From: JBAYIE01 sp965279165
GTDB taxonomy: Bacteria; Bacteroidota; Bacteroidia; UKL13-3
NCBI GenBank assembly: GCA_965279165.1
Contig: OZ257140.1
Span: 682,001-746,000, forward strand
DNA length: 64,000 nt
Reading direction: 5' to 3'
Shown: positions 17,944-28,400 of the stretch, piece after piece
Numbering within the stretch: the stretch's first letter is position 1
Layout: each line of letters begins with the position of its first letter
Notes under the pieces: generated by a model
Database searches by the model: none
What the model was told of the DNA's origin: nothing
What the model saw: the letters and a program-made list of their open reading frames with translations, nothing else
Position numbers and translations under genes: made by a program

Positions 17944-19917
17944 ATGACCGAACTAATGAACCCTGAATTATCCGGCTCTGAGTCAATCCATGAAGAGCTG
18001 ACTACCCCTGCGACAGCAATAACCAAAACTGAAGAAGCAGAAAAAAACGTAGAACCTGTTGCACAAACAAAAGAAGCAGATTCACATACAACAGTGCCAA
18101 TTCTAACAGATGAACATGTCGAATTAACCGAAAGTTCTGAAGAAGAAACCGTACTACATGAATTAGAAGACGAGTTACCTAACTTTGGAACTTACCCTAA
18201 ATCAAAACTTTTAGAATTACTTGTCAATTTGGGCGACAAACCAATTGAAGAATCTGCACGAATTCTAAAAGCAGTGAAACCAGTGTTGGATGGGATTTTA
18301 CAAGATGAATACAACAATGCTTTACATAAATATATCGAAGATGGTGGTGAAAAAGATGATTTCAAATACCAGGATAAAGAATTTGCCCGCGAAACTTACA
18401 ATAAAGCTGCAAAGGACTTAAAACTAAAACGTGCCGAAGAGAAAAACAGACAGGATGCAGAAAGGGTTGAAAATCTAGGGAAGAAAGAAAATATCCTTCA
18501 ACAAATTCGTCAACTAACAGAAGACGAAGAAACAGAAGGAAGTCTGAAGAAACTTAAAGATTTGCAAAACGAATGGAAACAGATTCGTAATGTTCCTAAG
18601 GACCAAATTGAAAGACTTTGGGAATCCTACCATATACTGATTCACCAATTTTATGATCGCCTTTCGATATACAATGAATTGAAAGATTTGGATCGAAAAA
18701 AGAATCTGGATCATAAAATAGAATTGATTCAAAAAGTAGCAGAATTAGCATTGGAACCAAGTGCCAAACGTGCCTTGATACTTTTGAAGAAATTCCAGGA
18801 AGATTGGAAAAGTATTGGTCCGGTACCACAAGAATCGAACGAAGAAATATGGAATAGATTTAAACACGAAAGTGATAAAATTTATGAAATGATACGTTCG
18901 GTTCAAGAACAGAATCAAAAAGTTAGAGAAGAAAATCTTGCAGCCAAAAAAGAATTATTGGTAAAAGCACTTACCCTTTCCAATTATCAAACTGCTAAAG
19001 TTAAAGATTGGTTTGAACAAAATGTGGTAGCAAATCAGTTGATGGAAGATTGGAAGAAAATTGGAATGGTTCCTTTGAAATTCAGAGAATCATTATGGAA
19101 TGAATTTAGAAATGCCCGAAATCAATTCTACTCCAATAAAAACAATTTCTTTAAAACATTGAATGCCGAACGAAATGCGAACCTAAAAGCAAAAGTTGAA
19201 CTGTGCGAAAAAGCGGAGCAAATTTCCAATAATCCAATTGATTTAAACCGTCAAACCGATGAAATAAAACGATTACAAGATTCATGGAAAAAAACCGGTG
19301 CTGTACCTGAAAGATACTCAGATGCCATTTGGAAAAGATTCAGGGCCGCTTGCGATTTATTTTTTGAGAAAAAAGCTGCAAGTTATTCTGCTCAAATAGA
19401 AGAACACAAAGCCAATCTTACCATCAAGAAAAGAATTATAACCGATTTGGAGCAATTGTTGCAAAAAGATGAATCTACAGATATCCTTACCGAATTAAAA
19501 TCCTTACAAGACGAATGGAATAGTACAGGTTATGTTCCATTAAATGAAAAGGAAAATCTGCATAAACAATATAGTAATTTAAACGACCAGGCTTTTCAGA
19601 AATTTAAAGAAGTAAGCAAAGAGTTAAAAGAAATTAAGGAAAAATCGCATTTGGAAGCCCTGTTAAATTCGCCAAATGGAGACATGAAAATTAAGCGTGA
19701 AGAAAAGCAGTTAATGGACCGTATTCGCGGTTTGCGTAATGATATGCTTACATGGGATAATAACCTTGGATTCTTTACCAAAGGAAATAGCAAAACAGAA
19801 AACCCGATGGTAAAACAAATTGAAGAGAAAATTGACCAGGCGAAAAAACAACTCGAACATTTGGAAGTTAAATTAAAAACCATTAGGTCGTTCCTCCGTC
19901 AAACCAATAAAATTTAA
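17944..19917 (+). CDS. DUF349 repeat protein
   Basis: This 657-aa hydrophilic, highly charged protein is rich in predicted coiled coil. After an acidic N-terminal tail (residues 1-75) it has repeated DUF349 units of about 75 residues. They are marked by the pattern W-K-x-I/T-G-x-V-P, as in DWKSIGPVPQESNEEIWNRF, DWKKIGMVPLKFRESLWNEF and SWKKTGAVPERYSDAIWKRF. There is no signal peptide, so it is cytosolic. DUF349 proteins are conserved in Bacteroidota and have no established biochemical function there. Confidence 0.88.
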   Translation: MTELMNPELSGSESIHEELTTPATAITKTEEAEKNVEPVAQTKEADSHTTVPILTDEHVELTESSEEETVLHELEDELPNFGTYPKSKLLELLVNLGDKPIEESARILKAVKPVLDGILQDEYNNALHKYIEDGGEKDDFKYQDKEFARETYNKAAKDLKLKRAEEKNRQDAERVENLGKKENILQQIRQLTEDEETEGSLKKLKDLQNEWKQIRNVPKDQIERLWESYHILIHQFYDRLSIYNELKDLDRKKNLDHKIELIQKVAELALEPSAKRALILLKKFQEDWKSIGPVPQESNEEIWNRFKHESDKIYEMIRSVQEQNQKVREENLAAKKELLVKALTLSNYQTAKVKDWFEQNVVANQLMEDWKKIGMVPLKFRESLWNEFRNARNQFYSNKNNFFKTLNAERNANLKAKVELCEKAEQISNNPIDLNRQTDEIKRLQDSWKKTGAVPERYSDAIWKRFRAACDLFFEKKAASYSAQIEEHKANLTIKKRIITDLEQLLQKDESTDILTELKSLQDEWNSTGYVPLNEKENLHKQYSNLNDQAFQKFKEVSKELKEIKEKSHLEALLNSPNGDMKIKREEKQLMDRIRGLRNDMLTWDNNLGFFTKGNSKTENPMVKQIEEKIDQAKKQLEHLEVKLKTIRSFLRQTNKI

Positions 19918-19925
19918 TTACCCTT

Positions 19926-20492
19926 TTGCAGGGAATTCGATATTATTATTTGCTTGTAAGGCATTATACCACGGCACTTCCCGTTGATATCCTGCATTCG
20001 CCTTTTGTATTTTCATTATACAATAATTGTATGAAACAAAATGCACTTCGAAATCGATTTGCAACTAAGGTATACCCAAAATGGTTTCAGGTAATTGCCG
20101 CCTCTATTAGGTATTTCAACTATACAATCGGATATGCTTTTGGCTTTGACAAAGAAGAAATGCAACAGTTGCACCCTAACGGAAAAATAAGCGATGGCAA
20201 GCAGATTAACCATACGGATGATTCATTTGTAAACTACCTCGATTATCTCATTATTCGCTGTAGTCAAAATATTACCGACCCATATCCTTTATTTAAACAA
20301 TACTTAAGTAGCATGAAAAATGAAAGCATGGTTGCTATATCCGGTATTTATAATACACGCAAAACAAAAAATGGTTGGAATCAGATAAAAGAGATAGCAG
20401 AGGTAAAAGTTACCGTCGATTTATTTTTTGTCGGTTTGGTTTTCTTCAGGAAAGAACAACGTAAACAACATTTTGCCTTGCGTTTATTTTAA
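19926..20492 (+). CDS. Shortened class I methyltransferase-like protein, probably inactive
   Basis: This 188-aa protein looks like the two ends of a Bacteroidota class I SAM-dependent methyltransferase with the middle missing. The start has LPVDILHSPFVFSLYNNC, the family's usual HSPFVF entry. The end has NGWNQIKEIAEVKVTVDLF, FVGLVFFRKE and KQHFALRLF, the family's usual last strand. No glycine-rich SAM loop is present between them, and family members are usually about 60-80 residues longer. The start is TTG 19926, 8 bp after the DUF349 gene. Its stop overlaps the convergent channel gene by 4 bp. It may be a decaying gene, or a kept protein with a new role. Confidence 0.6.
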   Translation: MQGIRYYYLLVRHYTTALPVDILHSPFVFSLYNNCMKQNALRNRFATKVYPKWFQVIAASIRYFNYTIGYAFGFDKEEMQQLHPNGKISDGKQINHTDDSFVNYLDYLIIRCSQNITDPYPLFKQYLSSMKNESMVAISGIYNTRKTKNGWNQIKEIAEVKVTVDLFFVGLVFFRKEQRKQHFALRLF

Positions 20493-21106
20493 TCGGAAAT
20501 CTTTTTGTACAAATCCGGCATTCGCCAGTTTCTATAATAAGCCCCAATACGAATTAAAATTATTATTATTCCTGAAATGATGCTGGATAGATTTGCGCTA
20601 TCGGTAATATTAAACACCATAAAATATACCAATCCTCCGGCTATACAAGCCGATGCATATACATCCTTACGAAAAACATAAGGAATCTCATTTAACAATA
20701 CATCTCTTATTATACCCCCAAAACAACCCGTAATGGTACCTAAAGCAATACAAATGATTGGATGTAAATGATAGTGAATTCCTTTATCGATTGCCACCAC
20801 GCAAAACAATGCCAGTCCAACCGTATCCAACCAAAACATGGTATGCCTCATTCTCCTGATATACCTGCTAAAAAATATTGCAATAAAGAAGGAAACAGCC
20901 AATGTAAAAACTACCTGCAAATCCAAAAGCCAAGCAACAGGTAAACTACCAATTATTAAATCTCTTACTGTTCCGCCACCTATTGCAGTTACAAAGGTGA
21001 GAACCAAAACGCCAAATACATCCAGTTTTTTCTGCATAGCAGCCAAAGCTCCTGAGAATGCAAATGACATTACCCCTAAAATCTCTATCAAATCTAAAAA
21101 TCGCAT
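20489..21106 (-). CDS. TRIC-type cation channel family protein (UPF0126)
   Basis: This 205-aa membrane protein has about seven helices. The two repeated glycine-rich segments of the TRIC/YadS family are GAVSFAFSG-like (VMSFAFSGALAAMQKKLDVFG, with VTAIGGGTVRDLIIG) and GTITGCFGGIIRDVLL. Family members form trimeric potassium or cation channels. It starts 1 bp after the small MazG-like gene on the same strand, which suggests a two-gene operon. Confidence 0.9.
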   Translation of the reverse strand: MRFLDLIEILGVMSFAFSGALAAMQKKLDVFGVLVLTFVTAIGGGTVRDLIIGSLPVAWLLDLQVVFTLAVSFFIAIFFSRYIRRMRHTMFWLDTVGLALFCVVAIDKGIHYHLHPIICIALGTITGCFGGIIRDVLLNEIPYVFRKDVYASACIAGGLVYFMVFNITDSANLSSIISGIIIILIRIGAYYRNWRMPDLYKKISD

Positions 21107-21107
21107 G

Positions 21108-21449
21108 TTACTTTAATTTGGTATTGGTAGCATGCCGTTCGCTATCCCTATTCGTTTTCTTCTCCAGATTTTTCAGCCATGCTTCTGTTAGGTTTACCCC
21201 TGTTTGGTTTGCCAAACATATCAGAACAAACATTACATCAGCCATCTCATCCGCCAAATCAACAGCCTTATCACTTTCTTTATAGGATTGTTCGCCATAT
21301 TTTCTAGACATAATTCGGGCAACCTCGCCTACCTCCTCCATTAATATGGCTGTGTTGGTTAGTTCATTAAAATAACGAATACCTGTGGTCTTAATCCATT
21401 GATCGACCATTTGCTGTGCCTGCTGTATGCTAATTTCCGGGTGTATCAT
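21108..21449 (-). CDS. MazG-like nucleotide pyrophosphohydrolase
   Basis: This 113-aa all-alpha protein has the MazG/dCTPase-type metal motifs MEEVGEVARIMSRKYGE and DLADEMADVMFVLICLANQ. It is a single-domain relative of the mazG gene at the left end of the window and probably hydrolyses a non-canonical (d)NTP. It is the first gene of an operon with the TRIC-type channel. Confidence 0.87.
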   Translation of the reverse strand: MIHPEISIQQAQQMVDQWIKTTGIRYFNELTNTAILMEEVGEVARIMSRKYGEQSYKESDKAVDLADEMADVMFVLICLANQTGVNLTEAWLKNLEKKTNRDSERHATNTKLK

Positions 21450-21628
21450 TTCTGTACATGAATGTCCTCAAAAGTATTCAATTGCCAATAAACTCCATCC
21501 TGCGAAGTAAAATGCAATTTTTTATACTTTGATTTTCAACACATTATATAAATAAATCGCAAAACAACCCAGACTGGCACGATAATGCATATATAAATGG
21601 CATAAGACTTTTTTCATTGATAAACCTA

Positions 21629-21660
21629 TAAGCCCCGGTTAGTGATTTTCCCGGGGCTTA
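21629..21660. terminator. Perfect 10-bp GC-rich hairpin between divergent genes
   Basis: TAAGCCCCGG (21629-21638) and CCGGGGCTTA (21651-21660) are exact reverse complements with a 12-nt loop, followed by TTCTATTTTA. It has the shape of an intrinsic terminator. It lies between two divergent genes, where no coding gene needs one, so it may end a small transcript read rightwards or sit in the leader of the histidine kinase mRNA. Confidence 0.6.
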
Positions 21661-21720
21661 TTCTATTTTACCAAATCTGAAGGGCATAAAGTGCAAATGA
21701 TTATTTTTGGCAAACACTAC

Positions 21721-24700
21721 ATGTTCAAGAATAACAAACTATATAACGCCTTAACCTTTTTTACTTTACTTATTTCCCTGATTATTCTTGTCAGGATTGA
21801 ATATGTAATGAACCGAAACCGGTCAAACCAATTACAAAAATCTTACCAGAGTTTGCAGCGGAAAATAATCGACAAACACCTTACTTTTATTGATTTTTAC
21901 CAGAAAGAATTACAAGACACCATGGCCCTGCAAAGAAAGTGGGGCCAATTATATCAAATTGCCAAACAGAAAAACATTCAAGTTACCATTTTAGAAAATG
22001 GCAAGCCTGTACTTTGGAGCGACAATGCCTATTCTATTCAGGTACTCGAAACCGGAAAAGATACATTAACGTTGGTTCAAACTAAAAATGCTTATGTATT
22101 GTTGTATCAGATAAAAAGAGGAACCTACACCTATCTCCTAACTTATCTGGTAAAAACCAATTATTCGTTTCGCAACCAATACATCAGAAACAAATTTAAC
22201 GACGATCTTTCCTTTATCAAGGAAGGGGTAATCAGTATACATCCACTCGGTCATATGATGCCGGTATACGATCTCACCGGAAAACCAATATTTCATATTC
22301 AATTATTTTCTTTCTCTCAACAAACTCCTTTGTGGTTGGTTGTTTTGATGTTAATAAATATTGGTGGCTTGGTAGTGGTGATTCATTTACTAGCTAAAAA
22401 CCATATTAAGTCACATTTTACCTTAACAACCTTATTTTTCTTCGGCTTCTGGATTATTATCCGAAGCATCAATACTTTTTTTCATCTCCCCCAATTTATT
22501 TATAGCTTAAAATTATTTAATCCCATTGTTTATGCTTCCTCTTTTCTATTGCCATCCCTTGGCGATTTATTAATTGCTTCTGTTATCCTTTTATGGTTTT
22601 TTATCATCCTTGAAAGTGGTAAGAAAAGGTATTATCGGTTTACCACTTTAAACCGAACAGGAAGAACCATTACTTGGTTCATACTTGCTCTGTTGGCCTC
22701 ACATCTGTGTATTTCGTCTATAAAAAGTTTGATAATCGATTCGCAGATATCGTTTGATATAAGCAATGTACTAAGCAATAATTACTTTATTTATATCAGT
22801 TTACTCATCATCATTATTCAACTGTTGGGGGTATATTTTATCATAAGGAATTTTACCCGATCACTTGCGGCGTTTAAAAAGGTTAATTTAAGATGGGTAG
22901 TGATTTATATATCCTGCGGATTGCTGGTATATACTGCCACTACCTTCCAATTTGTACAAATTACGCCGTATCAGATTTTTTTAACCATACTTTTATTTCT
23001 TTCATTCAGTACTTTTAAACTGATAAAAACCCGCCAAAACCGGTTTCAGCAATACTTCGTAGTAATTTTTATTATTGCTTCCATTTCCGCACTTTCAATA
23101 CAACATTGGGTTAAGTTGAAGGAACATGAAAACCGAAAACTCTATGCCAATAGTCTCACTTCACAAAATGATATTACTACCGATTATTTCCTGCGAAACG
23201 TTGAAAAAAAGATCATAACAGACCAATATGTCTTGAATTATTTCCAAAATCCTCTTATACCTAAATCCCAATTTGAAAAAAGAATTCGCCAGATCTATTT
23301 TACCGGTTACCTTAGTAAATATGAAGTAAATGTGCTCGATTATGAATCGATGGGTTATCATTTCAGGCAGCGAAATATTTATCCGTACCAACGCATCAAT
23401 AAGATGTATGAGGAACAAACCATGGAAACCATCAACAACTATTTTAGGTATATTAAAAATAGTGAAGAGGTAAAAGGTTATATCGCAAAATTTGTAATTA
23501 GGAAAGGCAAACAAATATCGGGCATCTTATTTATCCTTTTAAAACCGAAATTAATCCAAGACGAAAATCGCTTTGATGATTTATTAATTGAAGGCTCCAG
23601 ATCAAACAAGAAAAAAGACGTAAATTATTCGTATGCCGTTTATAAAGACAAGTTTCTTATATATCAGAGTGGTAATTTCCCGTATCGTACCAATAATATC
23701 TGGGGAGAAACTAACAACCAATTCAAATTCTTTGTTGAAGGAAATGTTGAACATTTATTATATACCGACAACCAATTATTAACGGTGGTAGTAAGTAAAC
23801 CAACCGATTCTATGATGGAAGTGGTAGGTTTATTCTCCTTTATATTTACTTGCTGTACCATATTTTTAATTTTGATTCTCTTTCTGCATGTAGGGATAAA
23901 TGCGCAATCGATATATGGCGAGAATCGCTTTTACCGTTACGTAATCTTTCCATTAAGAAAGGCTTTCAATAAAATATTACTCATACAAAAACCGGAAACT
24001 TTATACATCCGAACCCGAATTCAAACTTCCATTATCTTCATCTTATTTCTAACCTTATTATTTACATCCTATTTCACGATTAATTTTATCACCCAAAAAT
24101 ATAATACACGACAAACAGAGCGTTTATTAAAGAAACTAAGAAATGTGGTACTAACCATAGAGAATGAAAACATCCATCATTACGACCAAACTAATTCGAG
24201 TGAAGTAGATGCGTTTATTAACCAGATTGCAGATTTTTATGACACCGATATTATTCTGTTTAATGCTGAAGGCAAGGTTAAAGCCTCCAGTATCTCAAAG
24301 ATTTATGATGAAGGAATAGTAAGCAATCGTATGCCTCCGATGGCTTATTATCATTTACACCAACTTCGCGAATCACAATTTACCGAAGATGAAAGTATAG
24401 CCTTGTTGAACTTTCAAACCGCCTATGCCCCTGTGTTTCTTAATAAAAAAGAAGTATTGGGGTATGTACAATTACCCTATTTTAGTCAAACTGCTGACCT
24501 TTCTGAAGAAATTTCAACCATCGTTGTTGGGTTTATCAACTTATATGTTTTGTTGTTTATCATCATCGGATTAATCGCTTATCTTATCTCGAGAAACATT
24601 TCTTATCCCTTAACTTTAATACAGCAAAAACTAGGTAAAACAGTACTTATTGGGAAAAACGAGCCCATCATTTGGCAGCGCGACGATGAAATCGGGGAAC

Positions 24701-25434
24701 TGGTAAAACAGTATAATGCCATGATAACCCAATTGGAAGAAAGTGTGCGGAAACTTGCAGAAACTGAACGGGAAGGTGCATGGCGCGATATTGCCAAACA
24801 AATTGCACATGAAATCAAGAATCCACTTACTCCGATGAAACTAAGTATCCAACATTTACAAAGGGCATTTAAAAACAACGACCCGAATATTGCAGAGAAA
24901 ATTGATCGTACCACCCATTTACTGGTCACACAAATGGATACCTTAAGCGACCTGGCAACCGAATTTTCATCTTTTGCCAAGATGCCACCTCCTACTTATG
25001 AGAATATTAATGTCTGTGAAATCCTGCACCAGATAAAGGACTTATACAGTTTAAACAGTGGCATTCAAATTAAACTCACTTGTAACCTGGAAGAGGAAAT
25101 CTATTTCGACCCGTCCTATTTAAATCGCATTATTGGTAATCTGGTAAAAAACGCCATACAAGCGATACCCGAAAACACAGAGGGAATGATAGAAATGGAG
25201 GCACTAGAAGATAATGAAACCATAACCATTGTCGTTAAGGATAACGGTAAAGGTATTTCGGCGGATGAGGGAGATAAGATATTTATGCCTTATTTCAGCA
25301 CCAAAGTTACCGGAATCGGTTTGGGACTTCCCATTGTTAAGAACATGGTGGAAAGCGGACATGGCGCTATTTCATTTTCTTCTAAACCCGGTGCCGGAAC
25401 TATATTCCGGGTAACCTTACCCAAGAAGGGATGA
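21721..25434 (+). CDS. NtrY-like membrane sensor histidine kinase
   Basis: This very large kinase has 1,237 aa from ATG 21721; GTG 21691 and ATG 21697 are also possible. It has an N-terminal helix and an extracytoplasmic region, then seven or eight helices (residues about 205-450) and a second large sensor region. A further helix pair and a HAMP domain come next. The transmitter has the phospho-acceptor His in AHEIKNPLTPMKLSIQHL (residue about 1030) and an HATPase domain with NLVKNAIQAIPE, DNGKGIS and GIGLGLPIVKNMVE. No response regulator gene is adjacent. Its stop overlaps the start of the next gene (ATGA). Confidence 0.9.
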   Translation: MFKNNKLYNALTFFTLLISLIILVRIEYVMNRNRSNQLQKSYQSLQRKIIDKHLTFIDFYQKELQDTMALQRKWGQLYQIAKQKNIQVTILENGKPVLWSDNAYSIQVLETGKDTLTLVQTKNAYVLLYQIKRGTYTYLLTYLVKTNYSFRNQYIRNKFNDDLSFIKEGVISIHPLGHMMPVYDLTGKPIFHIQLFSFSQQTPLWLVVLMLINIGGLVVVIHLLAKNHIKSHFTLTTLFFFGFWIIIRSINTFFHLPQFIYSLKLFNPIVYASSFLLPSLGDLLIASVILLWFFIILESGKKRYYRFTTLNRTGRTITWFILALLASHLCISSIKSLIIDSQISFDISNVLSNNYFIYISLLIIIIQLLGVYFIIRNFTRSLAAFKKVNLRWVVIYISCGLLVYTATTFQFVQITPYQIFLTILLFLSFSTFKLIKTRQNRFQQYFVVIFIIASISALSIQHWVKLKEHENRKLYANSLTSQNDITTDYFLRNVEKKIITDQYVLNYFQNPLIPKSQFEKRIRQIYFTGYLSKYEVNVLDYESMGYHFRQRNIYPYQRINKMYEEQTMETINNYFRYIKNSEEVKGYIAKFVIRKGKQISGILFILLKPKLIQDENRFDDLLIEGSRSNKKKDVNYSYAVYKDKFLIYQSGNFPYRTNNIWGETNNQFKFFVEGNVEHLLYTDNQLLTVVVSKPTDSMMEVVGLFSFIFTCCTIFLILILFLHVGINAQSIYGENRFYRYVIFPLRKAFNKILLIQKPETLYIRTRIQTSIIFILFLTLLFTSYFTINFITQKYNTRQTERLLKKLRNVVLTIENENIHHYDQTNSSEVDAFINQIADFYDTDIILFNAEGKVKASSISKIYDEGIVSNRMPPMAYYHLHQLRESQFTEDESIALLNFQTAYAPVFLNKKEVLGYVQLPYFSQTADLSEEISTIVVGFINLYVLLFIIIGLIAYLISRNISYPLTLIQQKLGKTVLIGKNEPIIWQRDDEIGELVKQYNAMITQLEESVRKLAETEREGAWRDIAKQIAHEIKNPLTPMKLSIQHLQRAFKNNDPNIAEKIDRTTHLLVTQMDTLSDLATEFSSFAKMPPPTYENINVCEILHQIKDLYSLNSGIQIKLTCNLEEEIYFDPSYLNRIIGNLVKNAIQAIPENTEGMIEMEALEDNETITIVVKDNGKGISADEGDKIFMPYFSTKVTGIGLGLPIVKNMVESGHGAISFSSKPGAGTIFRVTLPKKG

Positions 25435-28400
25435 AAACCAAATGGAAAGTTTATTTAATTCTGCTTTTTACCGGGTTCCGTTTTGCGGATGCCCAGGAAT
25501 TTCCCAATAGCCATTCAAAATCCTTTGTGATAACCGGCGATACCATTTTGCTGGATACAAACTTTATTTTACGTGGATCCATTCAAATCCACACATCGGA
25601 TACCACTTTAACTGAAGGAGTGGATTATGCAATCGATTATATGTTTGGTAAGTTTATTCCTCTCCGAATTAAAGAAGGGGTTTCGATTACCATCAGGTAC
25701 AAAACTTTGCCGCTCGAAATCAACAAACCTTATTACCATAAAAGCCGGGCATTAATCAACCCTGTTTATGAAGAAACTAAAAATCCTTTTCTGTACCAAA
25801 GTGGTTTGGAAGAGCAATACTTGTTTGATAAAAATGGATTACAAATGAACGGTAATATTTCACGCGGAATTTCCATTGGCAATAATCAAGATGTGGTGGT
25901 AAATTCAAATTTGAACCTTCAACTTTCAGGTAAACTTGGCGACCTGGATGTTATAGCGGTAATCAGTGATGAAAATAACCCCATTCAACCGGAAGGTAAC
26001 ACCCAACAAATTCAGGATTTCGACAAGGTGTTTATTCGTTTAGAAAAGGAAAATAACCAATTAACTGTAGGTGATTTCGAAATGAAACGTCCGAATAAAA
26101 GCTATTTCATGAATTACTATAAAAAATCGAGAGGTGCACAATTTGCCGTTACTATACCTGTTAAAAACAAATTGATTATTAAAACCGGCGGTGAAGGCGC
26201 TGTGTCGAGAGGAAGATTTGCAAGAAACACCATTAACTGTATCGAAGGAAACCAAGGACCATATCGGTTAACCGGTACAAATGGCGAAACATATATTGTT
26301 ATTATCTCGGGAACTGAAGCAGTTTATATTGATGGAGAGCGGCTTAAACGTGGCGAACAAAATGATTATACTATTGATTACAACTCGGGTGAAATTACTT
26401 TTATGCCCAAACGTTTGATTACCCAATACAACCGTATAATCGTTGAATTTCAATACGCCGATCGCAATTATGCCCGATCTGTATTTCATTATAACCTGGA
26501 CATCGAAACAAAAAAATATGCATTACGATTTAACTACTTCACCGAACAGGATAACAAAAACCAACCTTTCCTTCAAGATTTGAATGATAGCAACAAGCTT
26601 ACTATTGCTGCTGCAGGAGATAATCTATCCGCTGCTTTCACATCAGGTGCAACAGAAACAACAATCTTTACCCCTTCAAAAATCTTATACAAGAAAATAG
26701 ATTCGTTAGGCTATTCGATTTACAGGTATATTTCTACTGCCGGTTTGGATAGTGTTTTCTATGAAGTACAATTTAACTTTACAGGTGCAGGTAAAGGAAA
26801 TTATATCCTTTCTCCCAATGCTGCAAATGGCCGTGTTTTTGAATGGGTCTTACCAATCGCGGGAATCCCTCAGGGCGAATACGAACCTATTATTCCTTTA
26901 GTTAGTCCGAAACAAAATCAAATGCTCACCTTGGGAACCGACATAAAAGTAATGCCTTCGATGACGGTTTCGGTTGAATATGCAAGAAGCATCTACGACA
27001 AAAACACCTATGCCACAAAAGACAAAGCCGATGATGGCGGTAATGCAATTAAAATATCTGTTAACCACCAATCCAATACTTCTAAAACCGGTCCGTGGAC
27101 AATAGAAACAAATCTACAGCTCGAAAACGTAGATAAAAACTTCCGGTATATCGAGCGCTATCGGGATGTGGAATTTGATCGTACTTGGAATCGTATGATC
27201 AATAATCCTTCGACAGCAGATACCGGTTACGAAGAATCCATTGTAACTTTTAAAACATCCGCAAATCATCGAACCAACGGAAATATATATTATCAGTTAG
27301 GATACTATCATAAGAACAAAAACTTTACAGGGTTACAACATTTACTTGGGACCTCCCTCCAGTTCTCTAAAAACCATATTGACGCCAATACCGAATTTGT
27401 CCAAACCACTGAAAACAATGCTACCAATGCCAATAATACCATTCGAAATATTCACCTTACCTATGCCAGAAATTTTCTCACCTTACTTTCCGGGGTTAAG
27501 TATGACCAAGAACAAAGTGTTTTTAAAAATGCAGGAGATTCTATTAATGTCGGAAGTTTTGGGTATAACCAATATACTTTCTTTATAAAAAATACCGATT
27601 CGAGTGCACTTAAATACCAGACTGAATACAGCCAAAGAGAAGATTATATCCCTACTACGGGCGATAACATCCAAACTACCTCCGGTAAAAAATTAGGTGC
27701 ATCTCTGGATTGGCAGCAACAAAACAACAACCGATTATCGGCTCATTTTGTATATCGAACGCTTGAAGTAAAAGATACCGGAAATACCTTGTTGCAACCG
27801 GAACAAACCATCTTAACCCGTTTCGAATATGATTATGGTTTTCTGCAGCGGGTAATAACCGGAAATACATACTTTCAACTTGGTTCAGGAAACGAATGGA
27901 GAAGAGATTACCAATACTTGGAAGTTTTACCCGGACAAGGAACCTATATATGGAAAGACTTCAATGGAGATGAACAACAAAGTACCAATGAATTTGTAGT
28001 TGCTTCCTTTGCAGATAAAAACCAGGCTAATTATATCAAAGTATATTTACCAACCAATTCAAGCTCTAAAGTTAATACCAACACTTTCAGTCAAACTTTA
28101 AATATAAATCCATCTTCGGTTTGGGCAAACCGAAACGATTTTCGAAAAACGCTTGCAAAATTCAGTAACCAAACCGGTATAAAACTAGATCGTAAAACTG
28201 CCGACCTGTCCTTTGGCGACTTTACCAATCCGTTTGTAGACCTGAACGATACGCTTCTAATTTCAAAAAGTGTTGTCTTTCGCAATACTTTATTCTTTAA
28301 CCGAAGCAACCCTGTATATGGCTTAGACTATACGTATATGGACAACAACAGCAAAAACTTTTCGTCGTATGGTTTTGATTACCGTACCCGCCAAGAAAAC

